From assembly GCA_019112735.1 (NCBI GenBank), contig DXIS01000037.1, forward strand, positions 1-64,000: 64,000 nt of DNA. Reading direction: 5' to 3'. A program made the translations under genes and the position numbers. Below, piece by piece: positions 33,274-42,346 of this stretch. Positions within the stretch are counted from its first letter, which is position 1. Each line of letters opens with the position of its first letter. Below the pieces are notes generated by a model, which saw only the letters and a program-made list of their open reading frames with translations, was not told where the DNA came from and did not search any database. This DNA is from Candidatus Mediterraneibacter guildfordensis (GTDB lineage: Bacteria > Bacillota > Clostridia > Lachnospirales > Lachnospiraceae).

Positions 33274-33939
33274 ATGGAAAAACTGAAACGATATATTGTA
33301 TTTCTGATCGGACTCTTCATTAATTCACTGGGAGTCAGCCTGATCACCAAAGCGAACCTTGGCACTTCGCCGATCTCCTCGATCCCTTACGTGCTCAGCC
33401 TGAACTTCCCGTTTACGCTGGGACAGTTCACTATCGCATTCAGCCTGCTGCTGATCCTGGTCCAGCTTGCGATCCTGCGCAGGGATTTCAAAGCGGAGCA
33501 CGTACTGCAGATCCCGATCTCGATCCTGTTCGGCTGGTTCATCGATCTGACTATGGGGATGCTTTTCTTTGTCAGACCGCACGGCTATATTTCCAGTCTG
33601 ATCTATCTTCTGACCGGCTGTCTGATCCTGGGATTCGGCGTGTATACCGAAGTCCTGGCAAATGTAGCCATGCTGCCGGGTGAATCTTTCGTCCGCGCTG
33701 TCTCTTCCACATGGAAGACCGAATTCGGCACAACAAAAGTCGCCTTCGACGTATCCCTTACCGTGATCGCCACCGTACTCTCGCTCATTTTTGCAGGACG
33801 GCTGGACGGCGTCCGGGAAGGAACCATCATTGCAGCGCTTCTGGTCGGCTTCATCACAAGACTGATCGGACGGAAGCTCTCTTTCCTGGAAGCGAAACTG
33901 TTCAGTTCATCCCGTTTTTCTCCGCCTCGAGCCTGCTGA
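33274..33939 (+). CDS. YczE/YitT-like membrane protein (DUF6198)
   Basis: The 221-aa protein has five or six membrane segments and the family motif GVSLITKANLGTSPISSIPY near residue 20. YczE of Bacillus subtilis is linked to bacillomycin production/export, but most homologues have no known role. The ATG at 33274 has only a weak upstream site (AAAAGGAC about 13 nt back), consistent with coupling to marR. Its final 38 nt overlap the 3' end of the DUF2812 gene on the other strand. Confidence 0.88.
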   Translation: MEKLKRYIVFLIGLFINSLGVSLITKANLGTSPISSIPYVLSLNFPFTLGQFTIAFSLLLILVQLAILRRDFKAEHVLQIPISILFGWFIDLTMGMLFFVRPHGYISSLIYLLTGCLILGFGVYTEVLANVAMLPGESFVRAVSSTWKTEFGTTKVAFDVSLTVIATVLSLIFAGRLDGVREGTIIAALLVGFITRLIGRKLSFLEAKLFSSSRFSPPRAC

Positions 33940-34423
33940 TCACTTTCTGCATCTTGAACGCCGCTCTGCCGCAGGCCGCTGTTAAAACAGCGATCAGCAC
34001 AGCGAATCCCCAGGCGATCCCGGTGCCCGTAACCCCTCCGATCACTTCTACCAGAAAGCAGATCAGCTCCAGCGCGATCACGCCCATGAACATCTTCAGT
34101 ATCTTCCGGTAATGTCCGATCATGGACTCCGTGTCCGTATACAGTTCAAAGGGTCCATCCGCCGCCCGCTTCCTCAGGATGATCCAGAATCCCCAAAGCG
34201 CAACTATCTCGATCCCCAGGTCTGTCATCAATTCCCGATACTCATCGCTGACATGATAGGCATGCTCTCCAAAGTCGATCTGGTAGATCCACTCCCCTTT
34301 CTCGCATCTTTCAAAACTGTAAAATCCGGCAAAAAATCCTTTCAGCGCCCAACCATCCGACACCATCTGATTCAGCCATTCCGTCTCAGGATCTTTATCA
34401 AAATATAACCGGAATCTGATCAT
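33902..34423 (-). CDS. DUF2812 family membrane protein
   Basis: The 173-aa protein opens MIRFRLYFDKDPETEWLNQM and continues SDGWALKGFFAGFYSFERC, the typical DUF2812 start with a conserved Trp-Leu-Asn and Gly-Trp-x-Leu. Two helices follow near residues 115-155. AGGAGG lies 8 nt before the ATG at 34423, inside the padR stop region. DUF2812 genes are nearly always paired with a PadR gene, as here; they are thought to be the regulated partner, function unknown. Confidence 0.88.
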   Translation of the reverse strand: MIRFRLYFDKDPETEWLNQMVSDGWALKGFFAGFYSFERCEKGEWIYQIDFGEHAYHVSDEYRELMTDLGIEIVALWGFWIILRKRAADGPFELYTDTESMIGHYRKILKMFMGVIALELICFLVEVIGGVTGTGIAWGFAVLIAVLTAACGRAAFKMQKVISRLEAEKNGMN

Positions 34424-34436
34424 AACATCCACCTCC

Positions 34437-34754
34437 TCATGCGCGGTCCATCAGGCCCGCATTTCCAAGCAGTTCCGCAAGCCGCGCCCGCTCTGTCTCA
34501 AATACTTCTTTTCCCGCTTCTGTGATAATATATTCCTTCTTCTTCCTTGACTCAGTCTCCTGGCTCACCACGCGGATCCACCCGCGCTTCTGCATGGTCT
34601 GCAACGCTCCGTAGAGCGTACCCGCCCCGAGACTCACCCGCCCCTTTGTCAGTTCCTCCACTTCCTGGATTATGCCGTATCCGTGATTCGGATGACGTAA
34701 GGAAAGAAGAATATAGAAAAAAGCTTCGGTAAGAGGATTATCTTTCTCCGACAT
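34437..34754 (-). CDS. PadR family transcriptional regulator
   Basis: The 105-aa protein is a short (subfamily 2) PadR: TEAFFYILLSLRHPNHGYGI, then LGAGTLYGALQTMQKRGWIR (recognition helix and wing start) and SRKKKEYIITEAGKEVF. It is essentially one winged helix plus a dimer helix. It precedes the DUF2812 gene by 13 nt. The palindromic region at 34787-34810 beneath its own promoter is the likely operator. Confidence 0.92.
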   Translation of the reverse strand: MSEKDNPLTEAFFYILLSLRHPNHGYGIIQEVEELTKGRVSLGAGTLYGALQTMQKRGWIRVVSQETESRKKKEYIITEAGKEVFETERARLAELLGNAGLMDRA

Positions 34755-34786
34755 AAGACCACTCCCTTCTCGATATATCGTTCAGT

Positions 34787-34831
34787 GATATATTGTAATT
34801 ATAATATATCGTCTCGCGTTATATTTGTCAA
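34787..34831 (-). promoter_or_regulatory. padR promoter with overlapping operator
   Basis: On the minus strand TTGACA (complement of 34826-34831), 17-bp spacer, TATATT (complement of 34803-34808). The -10 is part of an inverted repeat GATATATT (34787-34794) / AATATATC (34803-34810) with an 8-bp gap, and a second palindrome CGATATATCG lies at 34771-34780. This is the position and style of PadR autorepression sites. Confidence 0.8.
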
Positions 34832-34832
34832 G

Positions 34833-34869
34833 AAAAAACAGCAGACATTTTTAATATCTGCTGTTTTTT
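34833..34869 (-). terminator. Terminator of the response regulator gene
   Basis: A perfect 13-bp stem, AAAAAACAGCAGA (34833-34845) / TCTGCTGTTTTTT (34857-34869), lies 52 nt after the response regulator stop. It directly abuts the padR -35 box. Confidence 0.85.
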
Positions 34870-34921
34870 CTCTCCTTTTAACTGCCGTTTTGCGCGCCGG
34901 CTGCATACTCGCCGGCTGCGA

Positions 34922-35614
34922 TCAGACTTTGAACCGGTATCCCACGCCCCAGATCGTCTCGATATACTGCGGGTGCGAGGTGTCATACTCGATCTTCTCG
35001 CGGATCTTCTTGATATGCACGGTCACGGTCGCGATGTCGCCCACGGACTCCATATCCCAGATCTCACGGAAGAGTTCTTCCTTCGTATACACATGGTTCG
35101 GATGCCCTGCCAGGAATGTCAGCAGGTCGAACTCCTTAGTCGTAAAGGACCGCTCCTCGCCGTTCACCCACACGCGCCGCGCGGTGGTGTCTATCTTCAG
35201 GCCGCGGATCTCGATCACTTTATTCTCCTCCACGTTGCTGCCGATCAGCCGCTCGTAACGGGCCAGATGCGCCTTCACGCGGGCAACCAGCTCGCTGGGG
35301 CTGAAAGGCTTGGTCATATAATCATCCGCGCCGAGCCCCAGGCCCCGGATCTTGTCGATATCGTCCTTCTTCGCGGACACCATGATGATCGGAGTGTTCT
35401 TCTTATCCCGGATCTGCCTGCAGATCTCAAAGCCGTCCACACCGGGCAGCATCAGGTCCAGGATGATCAGGTCAAAGTCCCCGTCAAGCCCCATCTCAAG
35501 GCCGGTCTGGCCGTCATTGGCCACTTCCACTTCAAAGCTGCTCAGTTCCAGATAGTCTTTCTCAAGATCAGCGATGCTCTCTTCATCTTCTACGATCAAA
35601 ATACGCTTACTCAT
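34922..35614 (-). CDS. OmpR/PhoB family response regulator
   Basis: The 230-aa protein has a receiver domain with the acidic pair EDEE, phosphoacceptor in LIILDLMLPG (Asp about 51), the switch Thr/Ser in IIMVSAK and Lys in DDYMTKPFSP, then a winged-helix DNA-binding domain (about 130-228) with FTTKEFDLLTFLAGHPNHVY and IETIWGVGYRFKV. It overlaps the histidine kinase gene's end by 8 nt... the kinase is upstream and both form one operon. No target is visible nearby. Confidence 0.94.
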   Translation of the reverse strand: MSKRILIVEDEESIADLEKDYLELSSFEVEVANDGQTGLEMGLDGDFDLIILDLMLPGVDGFEICRQIRDKKNTPIIMVSAKKDDIDKIRGLGLGADDYMTKPFSPSELVARVKAHLARYERLIGSNVEENKVIEIRGLKIDTTARRVWVNGEERSFTTKEFDLLTFLAGHPNHVYTKEELFREIWDMESVGDIATVTVHIKKIREKIEYDTSHPQYIETIWGVGYRFKV

Positions 35615-36662
35615 CGATCGGTACCTCCTGATATTTTCTGATCACAAAATACATTGTCGTACCAGCGCCCTCATCACTGGTGGCCCAGATATTGCCTCCG
35701 TGCTCCTCGACGATCTTCTTTACAATGGAAAGGCCGATGCCGCTTCCGCCCTTGGATGAATTCCTGGATGCATCCGTGCGGTAGAACCGGTCGAAAATAT
35801 ACGGCAGATCCTTTGCCGCGATACCCTTGCCATTGTCACCCAGTTCAACCTGAATGAAATCTCCCACATCCTTTATTTCCATCGTCACCTTTCCCTGTTC
35901 CTTGTCCATATATTTCAGGGAATTGGAGACGATATTATTGATAACCCGCCTCAGCTGTTCCGGATCCACGATCACCTTGCAGTCCTCCGGCATGGTGTTC
36001 CGGTAGGTAAATGCGACGCCCTTTCCATCCAGCTCCATGCGCAGATCCTCCGCACAGTCCTCAAAATAATCCCGCGCCGAAATGGTGGCGAAATTATAGG
36101 GGATCCTGTTCGTATCGATCTTGGAATAGAAGGTCAGCTCGTTGATCAGCAGATCCATCTCGCTGGTCTTATTATATATTGTCCGGATATATCTGTCCAT
36201 CTTTTCCGGCGTGTCCGCCACCCCGTCCATGATGCCTTCCACATATCCCTTGATGGTCGTGATCGGCGTCTTCAGGTCATGGGAAATATTGCTGATCAGC
36301 TCTTTATTTTCCCGGTCGAACTGGACCCGCTCCTCCGCCTGGCTCTTCAGACGCATGCGCATCTCCTCAAAGTCCTGGCAGAGCTGCCCGATCTCGTCGT
36401 CCGATTCCTGCCGGATCTCAAAGTCCAGGTTTCCTTCCTTTATGTTACGCGCCGCCTTCTGAAGCCTTGACAGCGGCACGGACACCGACCGGTAGATCCA
36501 GTAGATCAGAAGCGCGGTCGTGATAAATACAAGCAGCATATAGAGCTGCAGCACCTCGCCGGCCTCCCCCGGGCCGATGGCGTACACCGCGATGGTCATG
36601 AAAATGACCGGCAGGATCATGACGGTCAGAAAAACGATAACCAGTTTTGTTCTCAGTTTCAT
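35607..36662 (-). CDS. Membrane sensor histidine kinase
   Basis: The 351-aa protein has two adjacent helices (about 5-25 and 36-56) with almost no extracellular loop, a HAMP domain (about 56-110, SVPLSRLQKAARNIKEGNLD), the phosphoacceptor ISHDLKTPITTIKGYVEG (His near 130), and the ATPase N, G1 (DNGKGI), F (IFDRFYRTD) and G2 (GGSGIGLSI) boxes. The tiny loop suggests it senses within or near the membrane, as intramembrane-sensing kinases do. GAGGAA precedes the ATG at 36662. It overlaps the response regulator gene by 8 nt. Confidence 0.93.
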   Translation of the reverse strand: MKLRTKLVIVFLTVMILPVIFMTIAVYAIGPGEAGEVLQLYMLLVFITTALLIYWIYRSVSVPLSRLQKAARNIKEGNLDFEIRQESDDEIGQLCQDFEEMRMRLKSQAEERVQFDRENKELISNISHDLKTPITTIKGYVEGIMDGVADTPEKMDRYIRTIYNKTSEMDLLINELTFYSKIDTNRIPYNFATISARDYFEDCAEDLRMELDGKGVAFTYRNTMPEDCKVIVDPEQLRRVINNIVSNSLKYMDKEQGKVTMEIKDVGDFIQVELGDNGKGIAAKDLPYIFDRFYRTDASRNSSKGGSGIGLSIVKKIVEEHGGNIWATSDEGAGTTMYFVIRKYQEVPIDE

Positions 36663-36710
36663 GGGCTGTTCCTCTTTTCCGCACAAATATGCGCAAAGTC
36701 TGTTACCGGA

Positions 36711-36746
36711 TAAAAGAAGCCGGACACATACTCAGATGCGCCCGGC
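36711..36746 (-). terminator. Terminator of metK
   Basis: GCCGG (36719-36723) and CCGGC (36742-36746) with inner CAT/ATG pairing form an imperfect hairpin followed on the minus strand by TTCTTTTA. It lies 24 nt after the metK stop and separates metK from the two-component genes. Confidence 0.65.
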
Positions 36747-36769
36747 ACTCTGAAATACCTGTAAATATT

Positions 36770-37957
36770 TTACAGATATTTCTTTAATGCGTCAACTTTG
36801 TCCAGTTTTTCCCACGGCAGGTCCAGATCCGTGCGTCCGAAATGTCCGTACGCCGCCGTCTGCTTGTAGATCGGTCTGCGCAGGTCCAGCATGCGGATGA
36901 TGCCCGCCGGACGGAAATCAAAGTTCTCTCTTAAGATCTCAACCAGTTTCTCGTCGGACACCTTGCCGGTCCCGAATGTATTTACAGAAATGGATGTCGG
37001 ATGCGCCACACCGATGGCATAGGACAGCTGGATCTCGCACCGCTTCGCCAGTCCCGCCGCCACGATATTCTTCGCCGCATACCGCGCCGCATAAGCCGCA
37101 GAACGGTCTACCTTCGTGCAGTCCTTTCCGGAAAATGCACCGCCGCCGTGACGCGCCATTCCGCCGTACGTATCAACGATGATCTTGCGTCCGGTCAGGC
37201 CGCTGTCGCCATGCGGTCCGCCGATCACGAACCGGCCTGTCGGATTGATAAAGAATTTAGTCGCCTCATCGGTCATGCCTTCCGGGATCACCGCGTCAAA
37301 TACATGCTTCTTAATATCCGCGTGGATCTGCTCCTGGCTCACATCCGGGTCGTGCTGGGTGGAAAGCACCACCGCATCCAGCCGTTTCGGCATATGGTTC
37401 TCATCGTACTCGACGGTTACCTGTGTCTTGCCGTCCGGACGGAGATAGGGCAGCGTGCCGTTCTTTCTCACTTCGGTCAGGCGGCGCGCCAGCTTGTGCG
37501 CCAGTGCGATCGGATAGGGCATATATTCCTCCGTCTCGTCAGAAGCATAGCCGAACATCATACCCTGGTCGCCTGCGCCGATGGCATCGATGTCATCCTC
37601 GGACATGGTATGTTCTTTCGCCTCCAGCGCCTTGTCAACGCCCAGCGCGATATCCGCCGACTGCTCGTCGATGGTCGTGATCACGCCGCAGGTGTCCGCG
37701 TCGAATCCGAATTTTCCTCTCGTATATCCGATCTCACGCACCGTATCGCGCACGATCTTCGGGATGTCCACATACGCCTGTGTGGTGATCTCTCCCATGA
37801 CCATGACCATACCGGTCGTACAGCATGTCTCACACGCCACGCGGCTCATCGGATCCTGCTCCATCAGCGCGTCCAGGATCGCGTCAGAGATGGCGTCGCA
37901 CATCTTGTCCGGATGGCCTTCTGTAACTGACTCAGATGTAAACAATAATTTCTCCAT
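36770..37957 (-). CDS. metK: S-adenosylmethionine synthetase
   Basis: The 395-aa enzyme starts [20 protein letters not shown] and has the MetK signatures [12 protein letters not shown] and [19 protein letters not shown] (P-loop-like, split from its flanks). It makes SAM from methionine and ATP. AAAGGAGAG precedes the ATG at 37957; a longer upstream frame would run into the riboswitch. The product is the ligand of the riboswitch directly upstream, a simple feedback loop. Confidence 0.97.
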   Translation of the reverse strand: MEKLLFTSESVTEGHPDKMCDAISDAILDALMEQDPMSRVACETCCTTGMVMVMGEITTQAYVDIPKIVRDTVREIGYTRGKFGFDADTCGVITTIDEQSADIALGVDKALEAKEHTMSEDDIDAIGAGDQGMMFGYASDETEEYMPYPIALAHKLARRLTEVRKNGTLPYLRPDGKTQVTVEYDENHMPKRLDAVVLSTQHDPDVSQEQIHADIKKHVFDAVIPEGMTDEATKFFINPTGRFVIGGPHGDSGLTGRKIIVDTYGGMARHGGGAFSGKDCTKVDRSAAYAARYAAKNIVAAGLAKRCEIQLSYAIGVAHPTSISVNTFGTGKVSDEKLVEILRENFDFRPAGIIRMLDLRRPIYKQTAAYGHFGRTDLDLPWEKLDKVDALKKYL

Positions 37958-38045
37958 GTAAACTCTCCTTTCCGCCGGGTTTCCCGGCATGACTTTCTCT
38001 TCGGACCGTCTGTCATGCGTCAGCCCGGATCTCCCGGCCGCATGA

Positions 38046-38201
38046 AAATAAGAAAGCAGTCCGCACAAGCGGACTGCCGATATTATCATCCCAACAATCC
38101 TCTTATTGTTCGATCACTCGCTCAGGTTGGCACCTTCCTTGTCAGGGGTTGCCGCAGCTTCACAGATCCTTTGTATCTCCACTGCTCTGAATAAGAGAAA
38201 G
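38046..38201 (-). promoter_or_regulatory. SAM-I (S-box) riboswitch controlling metK
   Basis: The minus strand shows the class I SAM aptamer: CTCTTATTCAGAG at the 5' P1/P2 start, then GTGGAGATA, GGCAACCCC, GGTGCCAACCTG, and the 3' P1 strand AATAAGAGG (complement of about 38098-38106). A terminator follows, GCAGTCCGC (38056-38064) / GCGGACTGC (38069-38077) plus TTTCTTATTTT. SAM binding is expected to favour the terminator and switch metK off. Confidence 0.95.
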
Positions 38202-38230
38202 TATTCTATATATTTTTGCTACAGTAAGAA

Positions 38231-38259
38231 ACTTTACTATGTACGATCATAAAAGTCAA
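38231..38259 (-). promoter_or_regulatory. Promoter of metK
   Basis: TTGACT (complement of 38254-38259), 17-bp spacer, TAAAGT (complement of 38231-38236), 30 nt upstream of the riboswitch aptamer. Confidence 0.82.
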
Positions 38260-38293
38260 GAGAATTTATGGTTTTTTCACTTTTTACCTCTCA

Positions 38294-39805
38294 TTACTCC
38301 TGCGCTTTAGTGATCACCCCGTTGTCATCGATCGAAATATTCGGCGACAGCCCTTCAAGAAAGTCAAACATTTCCCTCTGTTCTTCTTTGCCTTCCAGAT
38401 ACTGCGTCGTATAATCCCTCTGCTGACACGGGGTAAAGGACATTTCATCCAGACCGTCAGCGTCGATCTTCAGATTGAGGAGCCCGGTATATTTTGTCTC
38501 ATCGTTAAACCAGAAATCCCCCATGCTGTACACGATCGGGCCGTCGTCTGTGTACTCGATCCCCTCCAGTACATGCGGGTGGCCGCCCACGACGATATCC
38601 GCTCCCGAAGCAAGGAATTCTTTTCCCTCTTCTGTCTGGTAATCCGCATACTGCTCTTCATCTTCCGGTCCCCAGTGGATATAGGCGATCAGATAGTCGC
38701 ATTCTTTAGAGGCTTCGCTGATCACCTGATTAAATTCTGCCGTGTCATACGCTTCCAGGATCCCCGGGGAATCTTCGGTTGCCTGGGGCGTAAAATGATA
38801 TTGCTCCGCGCTGCTTGCCCCTACAAATCCGATCTTGATCCCGTTTGAGATAAAGTAGACCGGCCGCTTCGCCTCTTCGATATTCCTGCCGCCGCCCACA
38901 TAAGGAATGCCGGCTTCATCCAGAAGATCTGCCGTATCAAGCAGGGCGTCCGGCCCGTAGTCATACACATGGTTGTTCGCCAGCGACACAAGATCTGTTC
39001 CCATTTCCTGAAGAAGCGCCATTCTCTCCGGCCTGGCGCGGAAAGTATAATATTTCCCTTCCAGCGGCTCTCCTCTGTCGCTTATCGCATATTCATGATT
39101 TATGAAGAAGATATCCGCACTCTTTGTAATATCTAGGATCTGCGGTGAAATGCATTTTTCCAGATCATTTACTTCATCATAATGATCCAGTACAAATCCG
39201 TCCTCTGCAAAGCACAGGTCGCCGGCGACTGAGATATGTACGCTTTCGGCGTTTTCTCCGGCTTTGCCCTGCCCACTGATGTAGATGCCGTTCTCTTTCG
39301 CTGTTTCTGCATCTTTTAATTTCCCTGTGTATTCATCATTCAGCACATACAGGCTGCTTCCGAAATTATCATATACATCTTTTGCAGAAAGCTTTTCGCC
39401 CGCCTCTGCCTTATCAGCCAGACTTCCTTCCAGTATGGCAGGATATGTCTCAACCGCCCAGGCGGCGAACGCCTGCCCGTCCGGCAGTTCCTCTTCTGGC
39501 GCCGCGCCCGCATTTTCTGCCGTGTTCACGGTTTCTTCAAAGCACACTGCTAGGGCGGATCTTACCGCCTCTGCCCGTTTCCTGTCCTGTGCGCTCTGAT
39601 AGGCCCGGACCGCCAGAACACTGATCAGAAGTACGAGCAATGCAAAGACCGCCGCCACGATCATCCGCTGCCTGCGTACTTTTCTTCTCCGCATGGCTCG
39701 CATCCGCGCCCTTCTCCGCTGATCGTATCCCGGTCTCCGCTGATCGTATCCCGGTCTCCGCTGATCATTTCCCGGTCCGTCCATGTGGTATCTTTGGTCA
39801 CTCAT
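38294..39805 (-). CDS. CapA family metallophosphatase-like membrane-anchored protein
   Basis: The 503-aa protein has a repetitive, basic N-terminus (three DQRRPGY-type repeats, about 14-31), one membrane anchor (about 48-67), a linker domain, and an extracellular CapA/PGA_cap domain from about residue 190: VAGDLCFAED, FINHEYAISD, LANNHVYDYG, YIHWGPEDEE, GGHPHVLEG and YSMGDFWFN. These are the metal-binding motifs of the calcineurin-like CapA fold, known from poly-gamma-glutamate capsule synthesis. No capB/capC is nearby, so a role in surface polymer handling is only inferred. The repeats are encoded by a 21-nt tandem repeat (about 39719-39780). Confidence 0.9.
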   Translation of the reverse strand: MSDQRYHMDGPGNDQRRPGYDQRRPGYDQRRRARMRAMRRRKVRRQRMIVAAVFALLVLLISVLAVRAYQSAQDRKRAEAVRSALAVCFEETVNTAENAGAAPEEELPDGQAFAAWAVETYPAILEGSLADKAEAGEKLSAKDVYDNFGSSLYVLNDEYTGKLKDAETAKENGIYISGQGKAGENAESVHISVAGDLCFAEDGFVLDHYDEVNDLEKCISPQILDITKSADIFFINHEYAISDRGEPLEGKYYTFRARPERMALLQEMGTDLVSLANNHVYDYGPDALLDTADLLDEAGIPYVGGGRNIEEAKRPVYFISNGIKIGFVGASSAEQYHFTPQATEDSPGILEAYDTAEFNQVISEASKECDYLIAYIHWGPEDEEQYADYQTEEGKEFLASGADIVVGGHPHVLEGIEYTDDGPIVYSMGDFWFNDETKYTGLLNLKIDADGLDEMSFTPCQQRDYTTQYLEGKEEQREMFDFLEGLSPNISIDDNGVITKAQE

Positions 39806-39851
39806 CTTCTGTATCCCCCTCTCTCCTGATACACGCCGCGATCACGGTGAT

Positions 39852-39880
39852 AAAAAAAGGCAGGATCTTCTGATCCTGCC
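39852..39880 (-). terminator. Terminator of murA
   Basis: GGCAGGATC (39859-39867), loop TTCT, GATCCTGCC (39872-39880), then seven T residues on the minus strand. It lies 31 nt after the murA stop. Confidence 0.9.
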
Positions 39881-39911
39881 TCTGTCTCCTACAATGATCG
39901 GCTTATACGTT

Positions 39912-41204
39912 TCAACCGACTTTCAGTCTGAACTTCTGTATCTCTTTCTCACTCGTCACTTTCTCGATCACGCCGCCGAGACTTCTGAGCTTCTCGTCGA
40001 ACCGCTCATACCCTCTCTGGATATAAACGATATCATCCACGATGGTGATGCCTTCCGCCGCAAGTCCTGCGATACACAGTGCCGCTCCGGCTCTTAAGTC
40101 CGGTGCGCTCACGCGGGCCCCGGAGAACTTCTCCACACCTTCGATGGTCGCGGAATTGCCTTCCACTTTCGCCTGTGCGCCCATACGCGCCAGCTCGCCC
40201 AGATATTTGAAACGGTTTTCAAAAATGCTCTCTGTGATGGTGCTGGTCCCTTTTGCAAGGGCAAGCACCACGCCGATCTGCGGCTGCATATCCGTCGGAT
40301 ATCCCGGATACGGAAGCGTCTTCACCTGAGTGCTTCTCAGGCGGCCCTTCGCCACTACGCGGACCGCGTCGTCAAACTCTTCGACCTCGCATCCGATGTC
40401 TACGAGCTTTGAGATCGTAGCATCCAGATGCTTCGGGATCACGTTCAGCACCGTGACATCGCCTCTGGTCGCCGCTGCGGCAAACATGAATGTTCCCGCT
40501 TCGATCTGGTCCGGAATGATCGGATACTCTGTCTTATGAAGCGTGCGCACGCCTCTGATCTTGATCACGTCCGTACCGGCTCCTCTGATATTCGCACCCA
40601 TGCTGTTCAGGAAGTTCGCCACATCCACCACATGGGGCTCTTTTGCCACATTTTCCATGATGGTAAGTCCTTCGGACATTGCCGCTGCCATCATCACGTT
40701 GATCGTAGCGCCTACAGAAACCACATCAAAATAGAGATGTGTTCCCTTCAGATGCTCCGCTTCCGCGACGATCTTGCCGTGCTCGATATCCACATCGGCG
40801 CCAAGCGCCCGGAATCCTTTCAGATGCTGGTCGATCGGCCTGCTGCCGATATTGCATCCGCCCGGCAGAGCCACTTCCGCTCTTTTATACTTTCCGAGCA
40901 GCGCGCCCAGCAGATAGTAGGACGCTCTGATCTTTTTAATATAGTCATATTCAATATCAAAATTCGTGATCGTACCGCCGTTGATCTTGACGGTATGTCT
41001 GTCCAGCCTCTGGACCATCGCTCCGATGCCTTTGATGGCTTCGAGCATTACGTTAATATCATTAACATCCGGCAGATTATCAATCTGTACGGTTTCATCC
41101 GTCATGATCGCTGCAGCCAGAATAGCAAGAGCCGCGTTTTTCGCGCCGCCGATCTCTACTTCGCCGACAAGCGGATTACCACCCTTGATTATATATTGCT
41201 CCAT
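39912..41204 (-). CDS. murA: UDP-N-acetylglucosamine 1-carboxyvinyltransferase
   Basis: The 430-aa enzyme catalyses the first step of peptidoglycan synthesis, transferring enolpyruvate from PEP to UDP-GlcNAc. It has GGAKNAAL (Lys22-Asn23), the catalytic loop VALPGGCNIGSRPIDQHLKG with Cys117 (so fosfomycin-sensitive type rather than Asp variant), and GYPTDMQPQ. Length is normal. Bacillota often have two paralogues; this cannot be assigned to MurA1 or MurA2 from one copy. Confidence 0.96.
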   Translation of the reverse strand: MEQYIIKGGNPLVGEVEIGGAKNAALAILAAAIMTDETVQIDNLPDVNDINVMLEAIKGIGAMVQRLDRHTVKINGGTITNFDIEYDYIKKIRASYYLLGALLGKYKRAEVALPGGCNIGSRPIDQHLKGFRALGADVDIEHGKIVAEAEHLKGTHLYFDVVSVGATINVMMAAAMSEGLTIMENVAKEPHVVDVANFLNSMGANIRGAGTDVIKIRGVRTLHKTEYPIIPDQIEAGTFMFAAAATRGDVTVLNVIPKHLDATISKLVDIGCEVEEFDDAVRVVAKGRLRSTQVKTLPYPGYPTDMQPQIGVVLALAKGTSTITESIFENRFKYLGELARMGAQAKVEGNSATIEGVEKFSGARVSAPDLRAGAALCIAGLAAEGITIVDDIVYIQRGYERFDEKLRSLGGVIEKVTSEKEIQKFRLKVG

Positions 41205-41287
41205 TTTGCACCTCGACTCTGATCTTATTTTACTATTTATAGTTCCCCTCTGTAATTCAAGTCTGATACATTTTTGCTCATACGTAA

Positions 41288-41848
41288 TTATTTTAGTGTT
41301 CTATCCGGCCGCTTGTCAAGTTTTTTCCGGTAATCCGCCTTTTTTTTGCGTTTTTTTACCGCTCGCAGGACATTCCCTATCGTATCCTCGATCCGGCATC
41401 CGTCCTCGCATATTGTAATGTCCGCGTACTTTTCAAAGTAAGGAACGCGTTCGTAATACAGGTCTTTGAGCGACTGTCCCTCTTTAAGGACGACCCCCCG
41501 CTTCTTCGGATTTCTTATCCTCTTTTTTATTGTCGGATAAGATGCTTTCAAATATACGATGGTTCCGATTTTTTTATAATGCTCCATGGCTTCCCTGCAG
41601 TAGACCACGCTTCCGCCCGGGGATATCACGGAGTTTTCTGTCTGGATGGAGGCATTGACCTGGTTTTCTATCTTCAGGAATCCCTCCTGCCCGACCTCCG
41701 CGATGATCTCCCGGAGCAGCTTGTGCTCCTGCTCCTGGATCAGCAGGTCTACGTCGATAAAATTCATGCCCAGCCGTTTCGCGACCACAATCCCCACTGT
41801 GCTCTTTCCGACAGCCGGCATTCCGATAAATATAAGATTCTTCTTCAT
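41288..41848 (-). CDS. aroK: Shikimate kinase
   Basis: The 186-aa protein has Walker A GMPAVGKST (9-17), the shikimate-binding IDVDLLI (Asp pair), ISPGGSVVY (GG motif) and the LID/C-terminal LYYERVPYFEKYADI with Arg and Tyr. It phosphorylates shikimate at the 3-hydroxyl. AGGAG lies 9 nt before the ATG at 41848. It ends in a basic tail (KKRKKKADYRKKLDKR) longer than in typical shikimate kinases. No other aro gene is adjacent. Confidence 0.88.
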   Translation of the reverse strand: MKKNLIFIGMPAVGKSTVGIVVAKRLGMNFIDVDLLIQEQEHKLLREIIAEVGQEGFLKIENQVNASIQTENSVISPGGSVVYCREAMEHYKKIGTIVYLKASYPTIKKRIRNPKKRGVVLKEGQSLKDLYYERVPYFEKYADITICEDGCRIEDTIGNVLRAVKKRKKKADYRKKLDKRPDRTLK

Positions 41849-41889
41849 GTATACTTGCTCCTGTTTTATCTGTCCGGGTACTCTGGATT

Positions 41890-42249
41890 TCAGTAATATC
41901 TCCGGTTTCTTCTCCGCCGTCCGCATCTGCGGCGGTATAGTTCTTCACACAGCATCACTCCGGTTAGTTCCATCATCCGGTCTCTGTCCAGATCCTCTTC
42001 ATGACGCGCCGCATTCTCGCAGGCTCTTCTGCACATCAGCCGGATCTGCAGCTTATCCGGATACCGGTCATAGATCATGCTGTTTTCATATTCCATACGG
42101 TCACATTCCTCTTCCACATACGGAAGGAGCCGCTTTGAAATGTCCGGATACAGGCTTTTCATATATTCAGCGTCCAGCCGCTCTGTCCGGTCATCATCAT
42201 AAGAAAAAGGCATCGGGTACGCCATATAATATGGCAGTTTCTCGTACAT
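41890..42249 (-). CDS. Conserved small protein of unknown function
   Basis: The 119-aa protein starts MYEKLPYYMAYPMPFSYDDD and contains YMKSLYPDISKRLLPYVEEE followed by CDRMEYENSMIYDRYPDK, then a Cys/Arg-rich tail (MCRRACENAA, RRRCGRRRRNRR). I recall similar short proteins in Lachnospiraceae but know no function. GGGAG lies 9 nt before the ATG at 42249; a start eight codons earlier has no site. It reads toward the shikimate kinase gene 41 nt away. Confidence 0.72.
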   Translation of the reverse strand: MYEKLPYYMAYPMPFSYDDDRTERLDAEYMKSLYPDISKRLLPYVEEECDRMEYENSMIYDRYPDKLQIRLMCRRACENAARHEEDLDRDRMMELTGVMLCEELYRRRCGRRRRNRRYY

Positions 42250-42304
42250 GCTCTTCCACTCCCGAAATGGCATTTTCTATGGATACTATATGCGGATATA
42301 AATA

Positions 42305-42326
42305 CAGCGGTGAACATTCACCGCTG
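42305..42326 (-). terminator. Terminator-like hairpin after the FHA gene
   Basis: CAGCGGTGAA (42305-42314), loop CA, TTCACCGCTG (42317-42326), perfect stem. On the minus strand TATTTATA follows, a weak T run. It lies 20 nt after the FHA gene stop. Confidence 0.55.
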
Positions 42327-42346
42327 CAATATTCCTTCATGCTGGG

